From the NCBI RefSeq assembly GCF_009907385.1, contig NZ_JAAATR010000082.1, forward strand, positions 1 through 64,000: a stretch of 64,000 nt of DNA, in the 5' to 3' direction. The translations under genes and the position numbers were made by a program. Below are positions 9,025 to 20,521 of the stretch, piece after piece; the stretch's first letter is position 1, and each line of letters begins with the position of its first letter. A model generated the notes under the pieces. It ran no database searches and was not told the DNA's origin. It saw only the letters and a program-made list of their open reading frames with translations. Origin of the DNA: Atlantibacter hermannii (GTDB lineage Bacteria; Pseudomonadota; Gammaproteobacteria; Enterobacterales; Enterobacteriaceae).

Positions 9025-9909
9025 ATGAAACGTTCCGCATTAATGATGGCCTGCCTGATGTCGTTTAGTTCTTTTACCAGCCACGCCGCGCTGGATCCCA
9101 ACCAACCGCTGGCGGATGCGCCCCCCTACTCGCTGTTCGTTGACTGGGCAAAACCGGTGAAACCGTTCCGGATTGCAGAGAGCGTCTGGTATGTAGGCAC
9201 TGAAAACTTGTCCTCGGTGCTGATCGCCACGCCCAAGGGGCACGTGCTGATCGACGGCGCGCTGGATGCCAGCGCCGCGCAGATCCGGCAAAACATCCGC
9301 GCCCTGGGCTTTCATATTGCGGACATCCGCCTGATCCTCAATAGCCACGCCAGGCTCGACCAGGCCGGAGGCATTGCCAGGCTCAAAGCGTGGAGCGGCG
9401 CGAAGCTGGTCGCCAGCCGACCCAATGCCGAACAGATGGCGCGTGGTGGCAAAGATGATTTTGCGCTGGGGGATGCCCTGCCGTTTCCTCCCGTAAAGAC
9501 CGATATCCTTGTTGAGGACGGCGATGTCCTGCGTCTGGGCGACGTAACCATCAAGGCGTTACTGACGCCGGGCCATCTGCCAGGCAGCACCTCATGGTTA
9601 GTTACCCTTGCGGATGGGAAGACAATGATTTATGCCGATAGCCTTGCCACGCCAGGCTATGACCTGGTCGATAATAAAAATTATCCGACCCTTACTGAAG
9701 ATATTGAGCGCAGTTTCCGCATACTGGCTGCGCAGCATGTTGATATCTTTGTTGCCAATAAAGGGGAGCGTTTTGATCTGGCCGGGAAAATGGCCCGCCT
9801 GGCGGCGGGCGATAAAGAGGCGTTTATCGATCGCGAGGGGTTACAACGTTATGTCGCGCAGTCTCAACAGCGTTTTGCGGCGCAGTTGAAAGAGCAGACA
9901 GCCCGCTAA
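9025..9909 (+). CDS. Exported subclass B3 metallo-beta-lactamase-like protein, RQK active site
   Basis: 294 residues with a signal peptide (MKRSALMMACLMSFSSFTSHA). The metallo-beta-lactamase fold is clear: GHVLIDGALDAS, the zinc loop NSHARLDQAGG, TPGHLPGSTSW and VANKGERFD. In B3 numbering, His116, Asp120 and His196 are present, but His118 is Arg, His121 is Gln and His263 is Lys. I recall this combination as a described natural B3 variant group (B3-RQK), so the substitutions look lineage-specific rather than random decay. It may hydrolyse beta-lactams weakly, or act on another substrate. AAGGAGA precedes the ATG. Divergent from a LysR gene. Confidence 0.8.
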   Translation: MKRSALMMACLMSFSSFTSHAALDPNQPLADAPPYSLFVDWAKPVKPFRIAESVWYVGTENLSSVLIATPKGHVLIDGALDASAAQIRQNIRALGFHIADIRLILNSHARLDQAGGIARLKAWSGAKLVASRPNAEQMARGGKDDFALGDALPFPPVKTDILVEDGDVLRLGDVTIKALLTPGHLPGSTSWLVTLADGKTMIYADSLATPGYDLVDNKNYPTLTEDIERSFRILAAQHVDIFVANKGERFDLAGKMARLAAGDKEAFIDREGLQRYVAQSQQRFAAQLKEQTAR

Positions 9910-9921
9910 TCCCCTGATGAC

Positions 9922-9950
9922 GATGCCGGTCGCCTGATGAGCCCGGCATC
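9922..9950. terminator. Hairpin between convergent bla-like and lpxM genes
   Basis: GATGCCGG and CCGGCATC form an 8-bp stem around a 13-base loop. It lacks a clear U-tract on either strand, so it may be a weak terminator or a REP-like element. Confidence 0.4.
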
Positions 9951-9960
9951 AGTTCAGGCG

Positions 9961-10932
9961 CTATCTCTTTTTCGGCCACAGATCCTTGCGTTTGTAAGGT
10001 TCAATATCCCCTTCTTTACGCGTTTTCAGCAATTTCAGGATCCAGGTATATTGCTCAGGATGGGGGCGAACAAAAATCTCCACTTCCTCATTCATGCGCC
10101 GGGCAATGGTGCGATCGTCGGCGTCGTTAAGATCGTCCATCGGCGGGCGGATATACACGTCGAGACAGTGGGTTTTGGCGTTATAGACCGGGAACAGCGG
10201 CACCACGCGCGCACGGCACACTTTCATCATGCGTCCTATGGCAGGCAATGTCGCTTTATAGGTCGCAAAGAAATCGACAAACTCGCTGTGCTCCGCGCCG
10301 TGGTCCTGGTCCGGCAGATAATACCCCCAATAACCTTTGCGAATCGCGGTGATAAACGGCTTTATACCATCGTTACGGGCGTGGATACTGCCGCCGAAGC
10401 GTCTTCTGGCGCGGTTCCAGCAGTAATCAATCAGTTTGTTTTGCTGGTTATGAAACATTGCCGACATTTTTTGCCCCTGAGAGGAGAGCAACATCGCGGG
10501 AATATCCACGCCCCAGCCATGAGGCACCAGGAAAATAACGTTTTCGTTGTTCTGACGGAACGTTTCGAGTATTTCCGCGCCCTGCCAGTTAACCCGCGGC
10601 ATAACCTTTTTAGGGTCGCGAATCGCCAGCTCAGCCATCATGACTATCGCCTGCGGCGCGGTTTCAAACATCTTATCGATGATGGCTTCGCGTTTTTCTT
10701 CAGAATATTCAGGGAAACAATAAAGCAGATTGATACGCGCGCGACGACGGGCGCTTTTACCAAACCGACCGCCTATCCGGCCCAGCGTTGCCAGTAACGG
10801 ATCGCGAAGCGCGGGGGGCGTTAGCGCCATCGCAGAGATAGCGGCAATCCCCAACCAGGCTCCCCAGTAGCGCGGATGAAAAAATTCGTTTTTAAATGTG
10901 GGAATAAATTCGTGGTGAGTTCTTTTTTCCAT
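9961..10932 (-). CDS. lpxM: Lipid A biosynthesis myristoyltransferase LpxM (MsbB)
   Basis: 323 residues, the E. coli length. One N-terminal membrane anchor, then the acyltransferase HX4D motif in VPHGWGVD. Long family blocks such as YWGYYLPDQDHG and FVDFFATYKATLPAIGR are visible. It transfers myristate to Kdo2-lauroyl-lipid IVA at the inner membrane, the last acylation of lipid A. The frame is open to 11007, but the ATG at 10932 (MEKRTHHEF) has AAAAGGG upstream and matches the known start. Transcribed separately from mepM, from which a terminator divides it. Confidence 0.95.
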   Translation of the reverse strand: MEKRTHHEFIPTFKNEFFHPRYWGAWLGIAAISAMALTPPALRDPLLATLGRIGGRFGKSARRRARINLLYCFPEYSEEKREAIIDKMFETAPQAIVMMAELAIRDPKKVMPRVNWQGAEILETFRQNNENVIFLVPHGWGVDIPAMLLSSQGQKMSAMFHNQQNKLIDYCWNRARRRFGGSIHARNDGIKPFITAIRKGYWGYYLPDQDHGAEHSEFVDFFATYKATLPAIGRMMKVCRARVVPLFPVYNAKTHCLDVYIRPPMDDLNDADDRTIARRMNEEVEIFVRPHPEQYTWILKLLKTRKEGDIEPYKRKDLWPKKR

Positions 10933-11011
10933 GCCCTTTTCCGTCTGGCGCCCAACAGAATGGGCAAAATAATCCGTTATTTTAGCGTCTGATGGCGCGT
11001 GAGACAAAAGA

Positions 11012-11041
11012 AAAGCCGACGCCCGGAGGGAGGTCGGCTTT
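11012..11041 (-). terminator. Terminator between mepM and lpxM
   Basis: AAAGCCGAC and GTCGGCTTT form a perfect 9-bp stem with a 12-base loop and a U-rich run on the minus strand. It lies 16 bases past the mepM stop. Confidence 0.85.
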
Positions 11042-11057
11042 GTCCTGAACGGCAGGA

Positions 11058-12380
11058 TTAATCAAAACGCAGCTGCGGGACCACTTCTTTGACCTGCGCC
11101 AGGTAATCCGAACGGTCTTTACCGGTCAGGCCCTCAGAGCGCGGCAGTTTAGCCGTCAGCGGATTCACCGCCTGCTGGTTGATCCACATTTCGAAATGCA
11201 GGTGCGGACCGGTAGAGCGGCCGGTGTTGCCCGACAGCGCGATGCGATCGCCGCGTTTCACCTTCTGGCCCGGTTTCACCAGCAGCTTTTTCAGGTGCAT
11301 ATAGCGCGTGGTGTAAGTGCGACCGTGACGCACGGCGACGTAGTACCCTGCCGCGCCGCTGCGTTTGGCGACAACCACTTCGCCATCCCCTACCGCCAGC
11401 ACCGGCGTACCCTGCGGCATCGCGAAGTCCACGCCTCTGTGCGGGGCGACGCGGCCCGTCACCGGATTGAGGCGGCGCGGGTTAAAGTTGGAAGAGACGC
11501 GGAACTGTTTTACCGTCGGGAAACGCATAAAGCCTTTCGCCAGCCCGGAACCGTTACGGTCGTAGAATTTCCCGTCTTCCGCGCGCACCGCGTAGTAATC
11601 TTTGCCGCTGGAGCGTAAACGCACGCCCAGCAACTGGCTCTGCTCGCGTTTACCGTCGAGCATTTCGCGCGACATCAGCACCGAGAACTCATCGCCTTTT
11701 TTCAGCTTGCGGAAGTCCATCTGCCACTGCATGGCTTTGATCACCGCGCTGATTTCGCTGCTGGTTAATCCGGCGTCTTTGGCGCTGGCGACAAAGCTGC
11801 CGCCCACGGTGCCTTTCAGCACATTGTTCACCCAGTCGCCTTCGGCGATTTCACTGCTCATTTTGAACCCGCCGTCGACGCGATCGTAGGTGCGGGTTTC
11901 ACGGCGCGACATCTCCCAGGTCAGGCGTTGCAGTTCGCCTTCCGGGGTTAAGGTCCAGGAGATTTGCTGACCGATTTTTAAATTACGCAGGTCTTTATCG
12001 ACGTTCGCCAGAGTGCTGATATCCCCCATATCAATGCCGTACTGGTTCAGTACGCTGCTCAGGGTATCGCCGGTAGAAACCACATATTCGTGAACCCCGG
12101 TTTCGCCTGCGGTTTTATCATCAAGCTCGTCCTGCGGGATGGACTCATCTTCTTCCGGCGGGGCCTGATCGATAGGCTCACTCGCTTCGGGCAGCAGGGA
12201 ACGCACTTCGCTCTTCTCAAGCTCAATGGTTTTGACAATCGGGGCAGCTTCGGGGTGATAGATGTACGGTCGCCAGACGGCGACCGCAAGTGTAAGAAAA
12301 GTTAGTGACCCCAACATCACGCGATGGGGGCGTGGCAGGTTGTTAAATGCCAGGGCGACAGAGCGGGCTATCTGTTGCAC
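11058..12380 (-). CDS. mepM: Murein DD-endopeptidase MepM (YebA)
   Basis: 440 residues. A single N-terminal membrane anchor lies around 20-40, followed by an acidic, proline-rich linker, a LysM-type peptidoglycan-binding segment (EYVVSTGDTLSSVLNQYG, about 98-145) and a C-terminal M23 metallopeptidase domain. The zinc motif is visible as HRGVDFAMP, with the catalytic GPHLHFEMW near residue 395. It cuts D-Ala-mDAP cross-links so that new murein can be inserted. It lies 15 bases after znuA in the same direction, so it can be read through from znuA. Confidence 0.95.
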   Translation of the reverse strand: MQQIARSVALAFNNLPRPHRVMLGSLTFLTLAVAVWRPYIYHPEAAPIVKTIELEKSEVRSLLPEASEPIDQAPPEEDESIPQDELDDKTAGETGVHEYVVSTGDTLSSVLNQYGIDMGDISTLANVDKDLRNLKIGQQISWTLTPEGELQRLTWEMSRRETRTYDRVDGGFKMSSEIAEGDWVNNVLKGTVGGSFVASAKDAGLTSSEISAVIKAMQWQMDFRKLKKGDEFSVLMSREMLDGKREQSQLLGVRLRSSGKDYYAVRAEDGKFYDRNGSGLAKGFMRFPTVKQFRVSSNFNPRRLNPVTGRVAPHRGVDFAMPQGTPVLAVGDGEVVVAKRSGAAGYYVAVRHGRTYTTRYMHLKKLLVKPGQKVKRGDRIALSGNTGRSTGPHLHFEMWINQQAVNPLTAKLPRSEGLTGKDRSDYLAQVKEVVPQLRFD

Positions 12381-12395
12381 GTATTCACTTCCTCG

Positions 12396-13340
12396 TTAAT
12401 CTCCTTTCAGGCAGCTCGCATACTGGTTTGCCAACTGGGTCAGGAAGTCGCTATAGCTGTCCTTGCCCAATTTCACCTCAGTTCCCAGCGGATCGAGTGT
12501 TCCCATACGAACAGACGTCCCCCTGGCAACGGCTTCGATTACCGCTGGCCTGAATTGTGGCTCAGCAAAAACGCAGGTTGCTTTTTGCTCAACCAACTGT
12601 GTTCTGATTTCATGTAAACGCTGCGCACCAGGCTGGATTTCAGGGTTAACGGTAAAGTGACCCAGGGGCGTAAGACCGTAATGTTTTTCATAGTAGCCGT
12701 AGGCGTCATGAAAAACGAAATACCCCTTCCCTTTCAACGGTGCCAGCTCATCGCGAACCTGCTTATCGGTTTGGGCTAATTGTGCCTCAAAGTGCTGCAG
12801 ATTGGCGTCTAGTTTGGCCTTACTTTGCGGCATAAGTTCCACTAATTTTCCATGGATTGCAACCGCTGAAGCCCGCGCGATCTCAGGCGAAAGCCAAATA
12901 TGCATGTTATATTCACCGTGATGGTGATCGTGGTCACCGTTTTCAGCGCCATGATCGTGCCCGTGTTCGTCGTCATGGTCATGATCTTCACCTTTCATGA
13001 GCAGCGGTTTCACGTCGGGCAATTCGCCCATGGTGACCTTTTTTTGCTCCGGGAACTGGCTGACCTGCTTCTGCATAAAGGCTTCCATGTCCGGGCCAAC
13101 CCAGACAACTAAGTCCGCGTTTTGTAAGCGTTTTACATCAGACGGGCGCAGCGCATAATCATGCTCGGAGGCACCATCGGGAAGTAATACTTCTGTATCA
13201 GTCACGCCATCGGCAATGGCTGAAGCGATAAATCCAAGAGGTTTAAGCGAAGCGACGACCGCCGCCTGCGCGTTTGCCACAACTCCACCCCATACGGCTG
13301 CTGAAAGTGCAGCGCAAAGAAACGTCTTTTTATGTAACAT
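12396..13340 (-). CDS. znuA: Zinc ABC transporter periplasmic binding protein ZnuA
   Basis: 314 residues with a signal peptide ending in ANAQA. A charged loop at about 115-140 is very rich in His and Asp ([13 protein letters not shown]), as in other ZnuA proteins, and the metal-ligand segments NMHIWLSPE and [13 protein letters not shown] are present. It captures Zn(II) in the periplasm and delivers it to ZnuB. Divergent from znuCB across a Zur operator, as in E. coli. Confidence 0.95.
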   Translation of the reverse strand: MLHKKTFLCAALSAAVWGGVVANAQAAVVASLKPLGFIASAIADGVTDTEVLLPDGASEHDYALRPSDVKRLQNADLVVWVGPDMEAFMQKQVSQFPEQKKVTMGELPDVKPLLMKGEDHDHDDEHGHDHGAENGDHDHHHGEYNMHIWLSPEIARASAVAIHGKLVELMPQSKAKLDANLQHFEAQLAQTDKQVRDELAPLKGKGYFVFHDAYGYYEKHYGLTPLGHFTVNPEIQPGAQRLHEIRTQLVEQKATCVFAEPQFRPAVIEAVARGTSVRMGTLDPLGTEVKLGKDSYSDFLTQLANQYASCLKGD

Positions 13341-13370
13341 TATTTAACTATCCGTCGTTAATCGGCTCGG

Positions 13371-13391
13371 GAATGTGATATTATAACATTC
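13371..13391. promoter_or_regulatory. Zur operator in the znuA/znuC intergenic region
   Basis: GAATGT, a 9-base centre rich in A and T, and ACATTC form a palindrome. It matches the known Zur box between znuA and znuCB and would repress both operons when zinc is plentiful. Confidence 0.85.
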
Positions 13392-13418
13392 GATAACTTC
13401 TGCAACGCTTAATTTCTC

Positions 13419-14174
13419 ATGACGAATTTAGTTTCACTGGAAAATGTCTCCGTCTCGTTTGGGCAGCGCCGCGTGCTGTCTGACGTGTCGCTCGGCCTGA
13501 AGCCGGGCCGGATCCTGACGCTGCTCGGCCCGAATGGCGCAGGGAAATCCACGCTGGTGCGCGTGGTATTAGGGCTGGTAGCACCCGACGAAGGGGTGAT
13601 CAAGCGCGACCGCAACCTGCGCATCGGTTATGTGCCGCAAAAGCTGCACCTCGATGCCACCCTGCCGCTGACGGTGAGCCGCTTTATGCGCCTGCGCCCC
13701 GGCGCGCGCAAGCAGGATATTCTACCCGCGCTCAAGCGCGTGCAGGCCGGGCATCTGATCGATGCGCCGATGCAAAAATTATCTGGCGGTGAAAACCAGC
13801 GCGTTTTACTGGCGCGGGCGCTGCTCAATCAGCCGCAGTTGCTGGTGCTGGATGAGCCAACCCAGGGCGTGGACGTCAATGGCCAGGTGGCGCTGTACGA
13901 TCTGATCGACAAACTGCGCTGCGAGCTGGATTGCGCGGTGCTGATGGTGTCCCACGATTTGCATCTGGTGATGGCGAAAACCGACGACGTGCTGTGCCTG
14001 AATCACCATATCTGCTGCTCCGGCACGCCGGAAGTGGTGTCGATGCACCCGGAATTTATTTCAATGTTCGGCCCGCGCGGCGCGGAACAACTGGGCATCT
14101 ATCGCCACCATCATAATCATCGCCACGACCTTCAGGGTCGGATTGTCCTGCGTCGGGGAAACGGTCACTCATGA
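13419..14174 (+). CDS. znuC: Zinc ABC transporter ATPase ZnuC
   Basis: 251 residues. Walker A is GPNGAGKST, the ABC signature is LSGGENQR and Walker B is [12 protein letters not shown], followed by a switch His in VSHDLH. The C terminus carries a His-rich [11 protein letters not shown] tail. It energises ZnuB. Its last four bases overlap the znuB start (ATGA), indicating translational coupling. Controlled from the Zur box 28 bases upstream. Confidence 0.95.
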   Translation: MTNLVSLENVSVSFGQRRVLSDVSLGLKPGRILTLLGPNGAGKSTLVRVVLGLVAPDEGVIKRDRNLRIGYVPQKLHLDATLPLTVSRFMRLRPGARKQDILPALKRVQAGHLIDAPMQKLSGGENQRVLLARALLNQPQLLVLDEPTQGVDVNGQVALYDLIDKLRCELDCAVLMVSHDLHLVMAKTDDVLCLNHHICCSGTPEVVSMHPEFISMFGPRGAEQLGIYRHHHNHRHDLQGRIVLRRGNGHS

Positions 14175-14956
14175 TTGAATTATTATTGCCCGGCTGGTTT
14201 GCCGGGATGCTGCTCGCCTGCGCCGCAGGCCCGCTGGGTTCATTTGTGGTCTGGCGGCGCATGTCCTACTTCGGCGATACCCTCGCCCACGCCTCGCTGC
14301 TGGGCGTCGCCTTTGGTCTGCTGCTGAACGTCAATCCGTTTTATGCGGTGATCGCCGTGACGCTGCTGCTGGCGGTGGGGTTAGTGATTCTGGAAAAACG
14401 TCCGCACCTGGCGATTGATACCCTGCTGGGGATCATGGCCCACAGCGCGCTGTCGCTGGGCCTGGTGGTGGTGAGCCTGATGTCCAATATCCGGGTGGAT
14501 TTAATGGCCTATCTGTTTGGCGATCTGCTGTCGGTCACCCCGGCGGACATTATTTCCATCGCCATTGGGGTGGCGATTGTGATCGCGGTGCTGGCGTGGC
14601 AGTGGCGCAGCCTGCTGGCAATGACCATCAGCCCGGACCTGGCCTTTGTCGACGGCGTTAAGCTCCAGCGTGTGAAAATGCTGCTGATGCTGGTCACGGC
14701 GTTAACGATTGGCGTTGCGATGAAGTTTGTCGGGGCGCTGATTATCACGTCGCTGCTGATTATTCCGGCGGCTACCGCGCGGCGTTTTGCCCGCACTCCG
14801 GAGCAGATGGCGGGTATTGCGGTGATTATCGGCATGATCGCCGTGACTGGCGGGCTGACGTTCTCGGCGTTTTACGACACGCCCGCAGGCCCATCGGTGG
14901 TGCTGGCGGCGGCGCTGATGTTTATTCTCACCATGATGAAGAAAAGCGCGGCATAA
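14171..14956 (+). CDS. znuB: Zinc ABC transporter permease ZnuB
   Basis: 261 residues with about eight hydrophobic helices, of the ABC-3 metal permease family. Recognisable segments include [18 protein letters not shown] near the N terminus and [21 protein letters not shown], the coupling region to the ATPase. Starts inside the end of znuC. Followed at once by a terminator shared with ruvB. Confidence 0.95.
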   Translation: MIELLLPGWFAGMLLACAAGPLGSFVVWRRMSYFGDTLAHASLLGVAFGLLLNVNPFYAVIAVTLLLAVGLVILEKRPHLAIDTLLGIMAHSALSLGLVVVSLMSNIRVDLMAYLFGDLLSVTPADIISIAIGVAIVIAVLAWQWRSLLAMTISPDLAFVDGVKLQRVKMLLMLVTALTIGVAMKFVGALIITSLLIIPAATARRFARTPEQMAGIAVIIGMIAVTGGLTFSAFYDTPAGPSVVLAAALMFILTMMKKSAA

Positions 14957-14961
14957 CAAAA

Positions 14962-14983
14962 AAGGGCGGAAATGTCCGCCCTT
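14962..14983. terminator. Bidirectional terminator between znuB and ruvB
   Basis: AAGGGCGGA, loop AATG, TCCGCCCTT. A-rich upstream and T-containing downstream flanks let it work for both converging genes. Confidence 0.85.
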
Positions 14984-14989
14984 GTTACC

Positions 14990-16000
14990 TCACGGCATCG
15001 CCGGAGGGGTGATCCCGAAATGCTGCCAGGCGCGCGTCGTCGCCATACGGCCACGCGGCGTGCGCTGTAAAAAGCCCTGCTGGATCAGGAAGGGCTCCAG
15101 CACATCCTCAATGGTTTCCCGCTCTTCGCCAATCGCTGCCGCCAGGTTATCCAGCCCTACCGGCCCGCCGAAGAACTTATCGATAATCGCCAGCAGCAGC
15201 TTGCGGTCCATATAGTCGAAGCCTTCGGCGTCAACGTTAAGCATATCCAGCGCCTGGGACGCCACGTCCTGGGAAATCATCCCGTTATGGCGCACCTCAG
15301 CGAAATCCCGCACCCGGCGCAGCAGCCGGTTGGCGATACGCGGCGTGCCGCGCGCGCGCTTAGCCACTTCCAGCGCGCCCTCGTTGCTCATATCCAGGCC
15401 CATATGCTGGGCGCTGCGATTAACGATGTGCTGCAAATCCGCCACCTGATAAAACTCCAGCCGCTGCACGATGCCGAAACGGTCGCGCAGCGGCGACGTC
15501 AGCGATCCGGCGCGGGTCGTTGCGCCAATCAGGGTAAAGGGCGGCAGGTCGATTTTGATGGAACGGGCCGCCGGGCCTTCGCCAATCATGATATCCAGTT
15601 GGTAATCTTCCATCGCCGGATACAGCACCTCTTCGACCATCGGCGACAGGCGGTGAATTTCGTCAATAAACAGCACGTCGTGCGGTTCAAGGTTGGTGAG
15701 CATGGCGGCGAGATCGCCGGCTTTTTCCAGCACCGGGCCGGAGGTGGTGCGCAGATTAACGCCCAGCTCATTGGCCACGATGCCAGCCAGCGTGGTTTTA
15801 CCCAGCCCCGGCGGGCCGAAAATCAGTAAGTGATCCAGCGCATCGCCGCGCAGCCTGGCCGCCTGGATAAAGATCTCCATCTGCGAACGCACCTGCGGCT
15901 GGCCGATATACTCTTCCAGCAGCTTCGGACGAATGGCCCGGTCTATGATCTCTTCCTGGGTTATGTTCGCAGCGGAAACCAGGCGGTCTGCTTCTATCAT
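14990..16000 (-). CDS. ruvB: Holliday junction branch migration helicase RuvB
   Basis: 336 residues. AAA+ motifs: Walker [12 protein letters not shown], Walker B DEIH, sensor 1 IGATTRAG, and a C-terminal winged helix that binds DNA. Two hexamers pull DNA through a RuvA-bound four-way junction. Lies 8 bases after ruvA in one operon and ends at a terminator shared with znuB. Confidence 0.97.
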   Translation of the reverse strand: MIEADRLVSAANITQEEIIDRAIRPKLLEEYIGQPQVRSQMEIFIQAARLRGDALDHLLIFGPPGLGKTTLAGIVANELGVNLRTTSGPVLEKAGDLAAMLTNLEPHDVLFIDEIHRLSPMVEEVLYPAMEDYQLDIMIGEGPAARSIKIDLPPFTLIGATTRAGSLTSPLRDRFGIVQRLEFYQVADLQHIVNRSAQHMGLDMSNEGALEVAKRARGTPRIANRLLRRVRDFAEVRHNGMISQDVASQALDMLNVDAEGFDYMDRKLLLAIIDKFFGGPVGLDNLAAAIGEERETIEDVLEPFLIQQGFLQRTPRGRMATTRAWQHFGITPPAMP

Positions 16001-16008
16001 CCGTTACC

Positions 16009-16620
16009 TCACAATGCCGCGCGTAATGCTTCGCGGATAAGGGTTTCGCTGTCCGCATCAGGACGCGCCAGTTTGCTTACCATACGGCTCGCTTCCTGCG
16101 GTTTATAACCCAATGCCACCAGCGCGGCAACGGCTTCCGCTTCGGCGTCGTCTTTGGCCGGGCTGGCAGGCGACGTAAGCACCAGATCGGCAGCCGGGGT
16201 AAACAGATCGCCATGCAGGCCTTTGAAGCGGTCTTTCATTTCCACGACCAGGCGCTCGGCGGTTTTTTTGCCGATACCCGGCAGCTTCACCAGCGCCGCG
16301 GGCTCTTCGCGCTCGACGGCGTTGACGAACTGCTGGGCAGACATACCGGAAAGGATCGCCAGCGCCAGTTTCGGGCCAACGCCGTTCACTTTGATTAATT
16401 CGCGGAACAAAGTGCGCTCCTGCTTATTATTGAAGCCAAACAGCAGTTGCGCATCTTCACGCACCACGAAATGGGTAAACACCACCGCTTCCTGCCCCGT
16501 CTCCGGGAGCTCATAAAAGCAGGTCATCGGCATATGCACTTCATAACCGACACCGCCCGCTTCCAGTAATACCAGCGGGGGTTGCTTTTCCAGAACGATG
16601 CCTCTGAGTCTGCCTATCAC
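16009..16620 (-). CDS. ruvA: Holliday junction binding protein RuvA
   Basis: 203 residues. An OB-fold N-terminal domain ([15 protein letters not shown]), a helix-hairpin-helix middle with [13 protein letters not shown], and the small C-terminal domain that contacts RuvB. It binds four-way junctions as a tetramer and loads RuvB. A LexA box lies about 90 bases upstream, so ruvAB is SOS-inducible separately from ruvC. Confidence 0.97.
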   Translation of the reverse strand: MIGRLRGIVLEKQPPLVLLEAGGVGYEVHMPMTCFYELPETGQEAVVFTHFVVREDAQLLFGFNNKQERTLFRELIKVNGVGPKLALAILSGMSAQQFVNAVEREEPAALVKLPGIGKKTAERLVVEMKDRFKGLHGDLFTPAADLVLTSPASPAKDDAEAEAVAALVALGYKPQEASRMVSKLARPDADSETLIREALRAAL

Positions 16621-16705
16621 AATACGCTCCTGCGGTTAGCGGCTAAAAATGTTTCCTGAGGTTCACGCAGGGATGCGTGAGGAAGATAAGGCTATCATAT
16701 AAAAA

Positions 16706-16727
16706 AGGCTGGATAGATATCCAGCCT
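16706..16727 (-). terminator. ruvC terminator hairpin containing the ruvAB LexA box
   Basis: AGGCTGGATA and TATCCAGCCT form an inverted repeat followed on the minus strand by a run of U residues, just past the ruvC stop. The core, 16709-16724, is CTG-N10-CAG, a LexA operator for the downstream ruvAB genes, matching my memory of the E. coli ruvA box. One sequence therefore serves as terminator and SOS operator. Confidence 0.75.
16709..16724. promoter_or_regulatory. LexA (SOS) box upstream of ruvAB
   Basis: CTGGATATCTATCCAG on the minus strand, a near-perfect palindrome with the obligatory CTG and CAG ends. It is placed upstream of ruvA and would hold ruvAB repressed until DNA damage. Confidence 0.85.
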
Positions 16728-16730
16728 GAT

Positions 16731-17252
16731 TTATCTTAACCGCCCTCTTGCCAGATTAAGCCGCGACTCGCTCATCTGTGTCGCGTTCTGGCTGATGTGG
16801 CAATGGGTGATGGCGATGGCGAGCGCATCTGCCGCATCTGCCTGCGGGTTGGCGGGCAGTTTTAGCAGGGTGCGCACCATATGCTGCACCTGGCTTTTCT
16901 CGGCGCTGCCGATGCCGACCACCGTCTGCTTAACCTGACGGGCGGCGTATTCGAAGACCGGCAGATCATGATTGACCGCCGCGACAATCGCAACGCCGCG
17001 CGCCTGGCCGAGCTTCAGCGCCGAGTCGGCGTTTTTCGCCATAAAGACCTGCTCGATGGCGAAATAGTCCGGCTGGAACTGGGTAATGATTTCGCTCACC
17101 CCCGCGTAGATAAGCTTCAGGCGCGAGGGCAAATCGTCCACTTTGGTGCGGATGCAGCCGCTGCCGAGATAGCTGAGCTGCCTGCCGACCTGGCGGATCA
17201 CGCCATAGCCGGTAACGCGTGACCCCGGATCAATCCCGAGAATAATTGCCAT
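16731..17252 (-). CDS. ruvC: Holliday junction resolvase RuvC
   Basis: 173 residues from the ATG at 17252; a GTG one codon upstream is also possible. The four acidic catalytic residues are visible: Asp7 in LGIDPGSR, Glu in FAIEQVF, and two Asp in the [11 protein letters not shown] segment. It nicks symmetric strands of Holliday junctions. Follows yebC by 30 bases. Nearly identical in layout to E. coli RuvC. Confidence 0.97.
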   Translation of the reverse strand: MAIILGIDPGSRVTGYGVIRQVGRQLSYLGSGCIRTKVDDLPSRLKLIYAGVSEIITQFQPDYFAIEQVFMAKNADSALKLGQARGVAIVAAVNHDLPVFEYAARQVKQTVVGIGSAEKSQVQHMVRTLLKLPANPQADAADALAIAITHCHISQNATQMSESRLNLARGRLR

Positions 17253-17282
17253 CACGCGCCTCCGGTTTGGCTACAGCAATAA

Positions 17283-18023
17283 TCACAACGTTGCAGCGAC
17301 TTCGTCGGAGATCTCACCGTTGTGGTAAACCTCCTGCACATCGTCGCAGTCTTCCAGCATGTCGATCAAACGCAGCAGTTTCGGCGCGGTTTCCGCGTCC
17401 ATATCGGCTTTGGTAGACGGGATCATGGAGACTTCGGCGTTGTCGGCTTTCAGGCCAGCGGCTTCCAGCGCATCACGCACCGCGCCCATCTCTTCCCACG
17501 CGGTATAGACGTCAATCGCGCCGTCATCGAAGGTCACCACGTCTTCCGCACCGGCTTCCAGAGCCGCTTCCATGATGGCGTCTTCATCGCCCGCTTCGAA
17601 AGAGATCACCCCTTTCTTGCTGAACAGATAGGCTACGGAACCGTCAGTGCCCAGGTTACCGCCGCATTTGCTGAAGGCATGGCGCACTTCCGCCACGGTG
17701 CGGTTGCGGTTGTCGGACAGGCATTCCACCATCACCGCCGTGCCGCCAGGACCGTAACCTTCATAAATGATGGTTTCCATGTTCGCGTCGTCATCGCCGC
17801 CCACGCCGCGCGCAATCGCACGGTTCAGGGTGTCGCGGGTCATGTTGTTCGACAACGCTTTATCAATTGCCGCACGCAGACGCGGGTTGGAGCCGGCATC
17901 GCCGCCGCCTAAACGCGCAGCGGTAACCAGCTCGCGAATAATTTTGGTGAAAATCTTACCGCGTTTGGCATCCTGTGCCGCTTTGCGGTGTTTGGTGTTG
18001 GCCCATTTACTGTGACCTGCCAT
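17283..18023 (-). CDS. yebC: YebC/PmpR-family protein YebC
   Basis: 246 residues, TACO1/YebC family. The conserved start [23 protein letters not shown] and the block [17 protein letters not shown] (about 90-107) are visible. Family members act in transcription control or, as more recent work on the family indicates, in helping ribosomes through difficult sequences such as proline stretches. Lies between nudB and ruvC in a minus-strand gene string. Confidence 0.95.
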   Translation of the reverse strand: MAGHSKWANTKHRKAAQDAKRGKIFTKIIRELVTAARLGGGDAGSNPRLRAAIDKALSNNMTRDTLNRAIARGVGGDDDANMETIIYEGYGPGGTAVMVECLSDNRNRTVAEVRHAFSKCGGNLGTDGSVAYLFSKKGVISFEAGDEDAIMEAALEAGAEDVVTFDDGAIDVYTAWEEMGAVRDALEAAGLKADNAEVSMIPSTKADMDAETAPKLLRLIDMLEDCDDVQEVYHNGEISDEVAATL

Positions 18024-18050
18024 AAATTTTTCCTCAAAGAGCGCGCCTTC

Positions 18051-18494
18051 TCAGGCTACGTTAATAACAAATTCTTCAATCGCTTGCCGGTTGCTCCACG
18101 ATTTGGTGAGCGCTGCGGCTTGCGCAGCATCCACCCAGCGGTAGGTTAAGTGTTCGGTGAACACAATTTCCCGCTCGCTCGGCAGCCCCAGGCAAAACCA
18201 GGATTCGGTATTTCGCTCGATTCCCGGCGCGTAGCGATGACGTAAATGACTAAAAATTTCAAACTCCACCGTGCGTTGACAGTCCATCAAGGTCAGTTGC
18301 TCAGCAGCAACGTCAATCGAGACCTCTTCCTTTACTTCACGCGCGGCGGCCTGCGGCGCGGTTTCCCCTTCTTCTACGCTGCCGGTAACCGACTGCCAGA
18401 ATTCCGGGTCATCGCGCCGCTGCAACATCAGCACCCGCTTCGTATCTCTCGCAAAAATCACCACCAGGACAGAAACGGGACGCTTATAGGCCAT
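18051..18494 (-). CDS. nudB: Dihydroneopterin triphosphate diphosphatase NudB
   Basis: 147 residues. The Nudix box runs from GSVEEGET to REVKEEVSID, with the REXXEE core. NudB removes pyrophosphate from dihydroneopterin triphosphate, an early step of folate synthesis. Its start is one base from the aspS stop, so it is in the aspS transcript. Confidence 0.93.
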   Translation of the reverse strand: MAYKRPVSVLVVIFARDTKRVLMLQRRDDPEFWQSVTGSVEEGETAPQAAAREVKEEVSIDVAAEQLTLMDCQRTVEFEIFSHLRHRYAPGIERNTESWFCLGLPSEREIVFTEHLTYRWVDAAQAAALTKSWSNRQAIEEFVINVA

Positions 18495-18495
18495 A

Positions 18496-20268
<1,773 letters not shown>

Positions 20269-20357
20269 GAGATATCCCTTAATTTTGCCGCAGGCCGTTT
20301 GTCACCTGCCCCGCAGGCACCACTGTCGCAGCTTTACACTGGATGAAAAAAGGCGGC

Positions 20358-20386
20358 TATTATACTGGAATTTCCGCACTACGATA
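20358..20386 (-). promoter_or_regulatory. Probable aspS promoter
   Basis: On the minus strand a perfect TATAAT lies at 20363-20358 with TTATCG 17 bases upstream as a weak -35. This is the best -10 in the aspS/yecD gap. Confidence 0.5.
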
Positions 20387-20521
20387 AGCCCGAACCCGTC
20401 TGGTCGCGCGATTGCTATGCGCCGAACGGTCGATTCTCACAAAAATTAACAAAATTTGCGGCCCGATCCGCCCTCAGGTGCAGGTAAGGTAACGAAAATT
20501 TCCCATAATGAAGAGATGACT

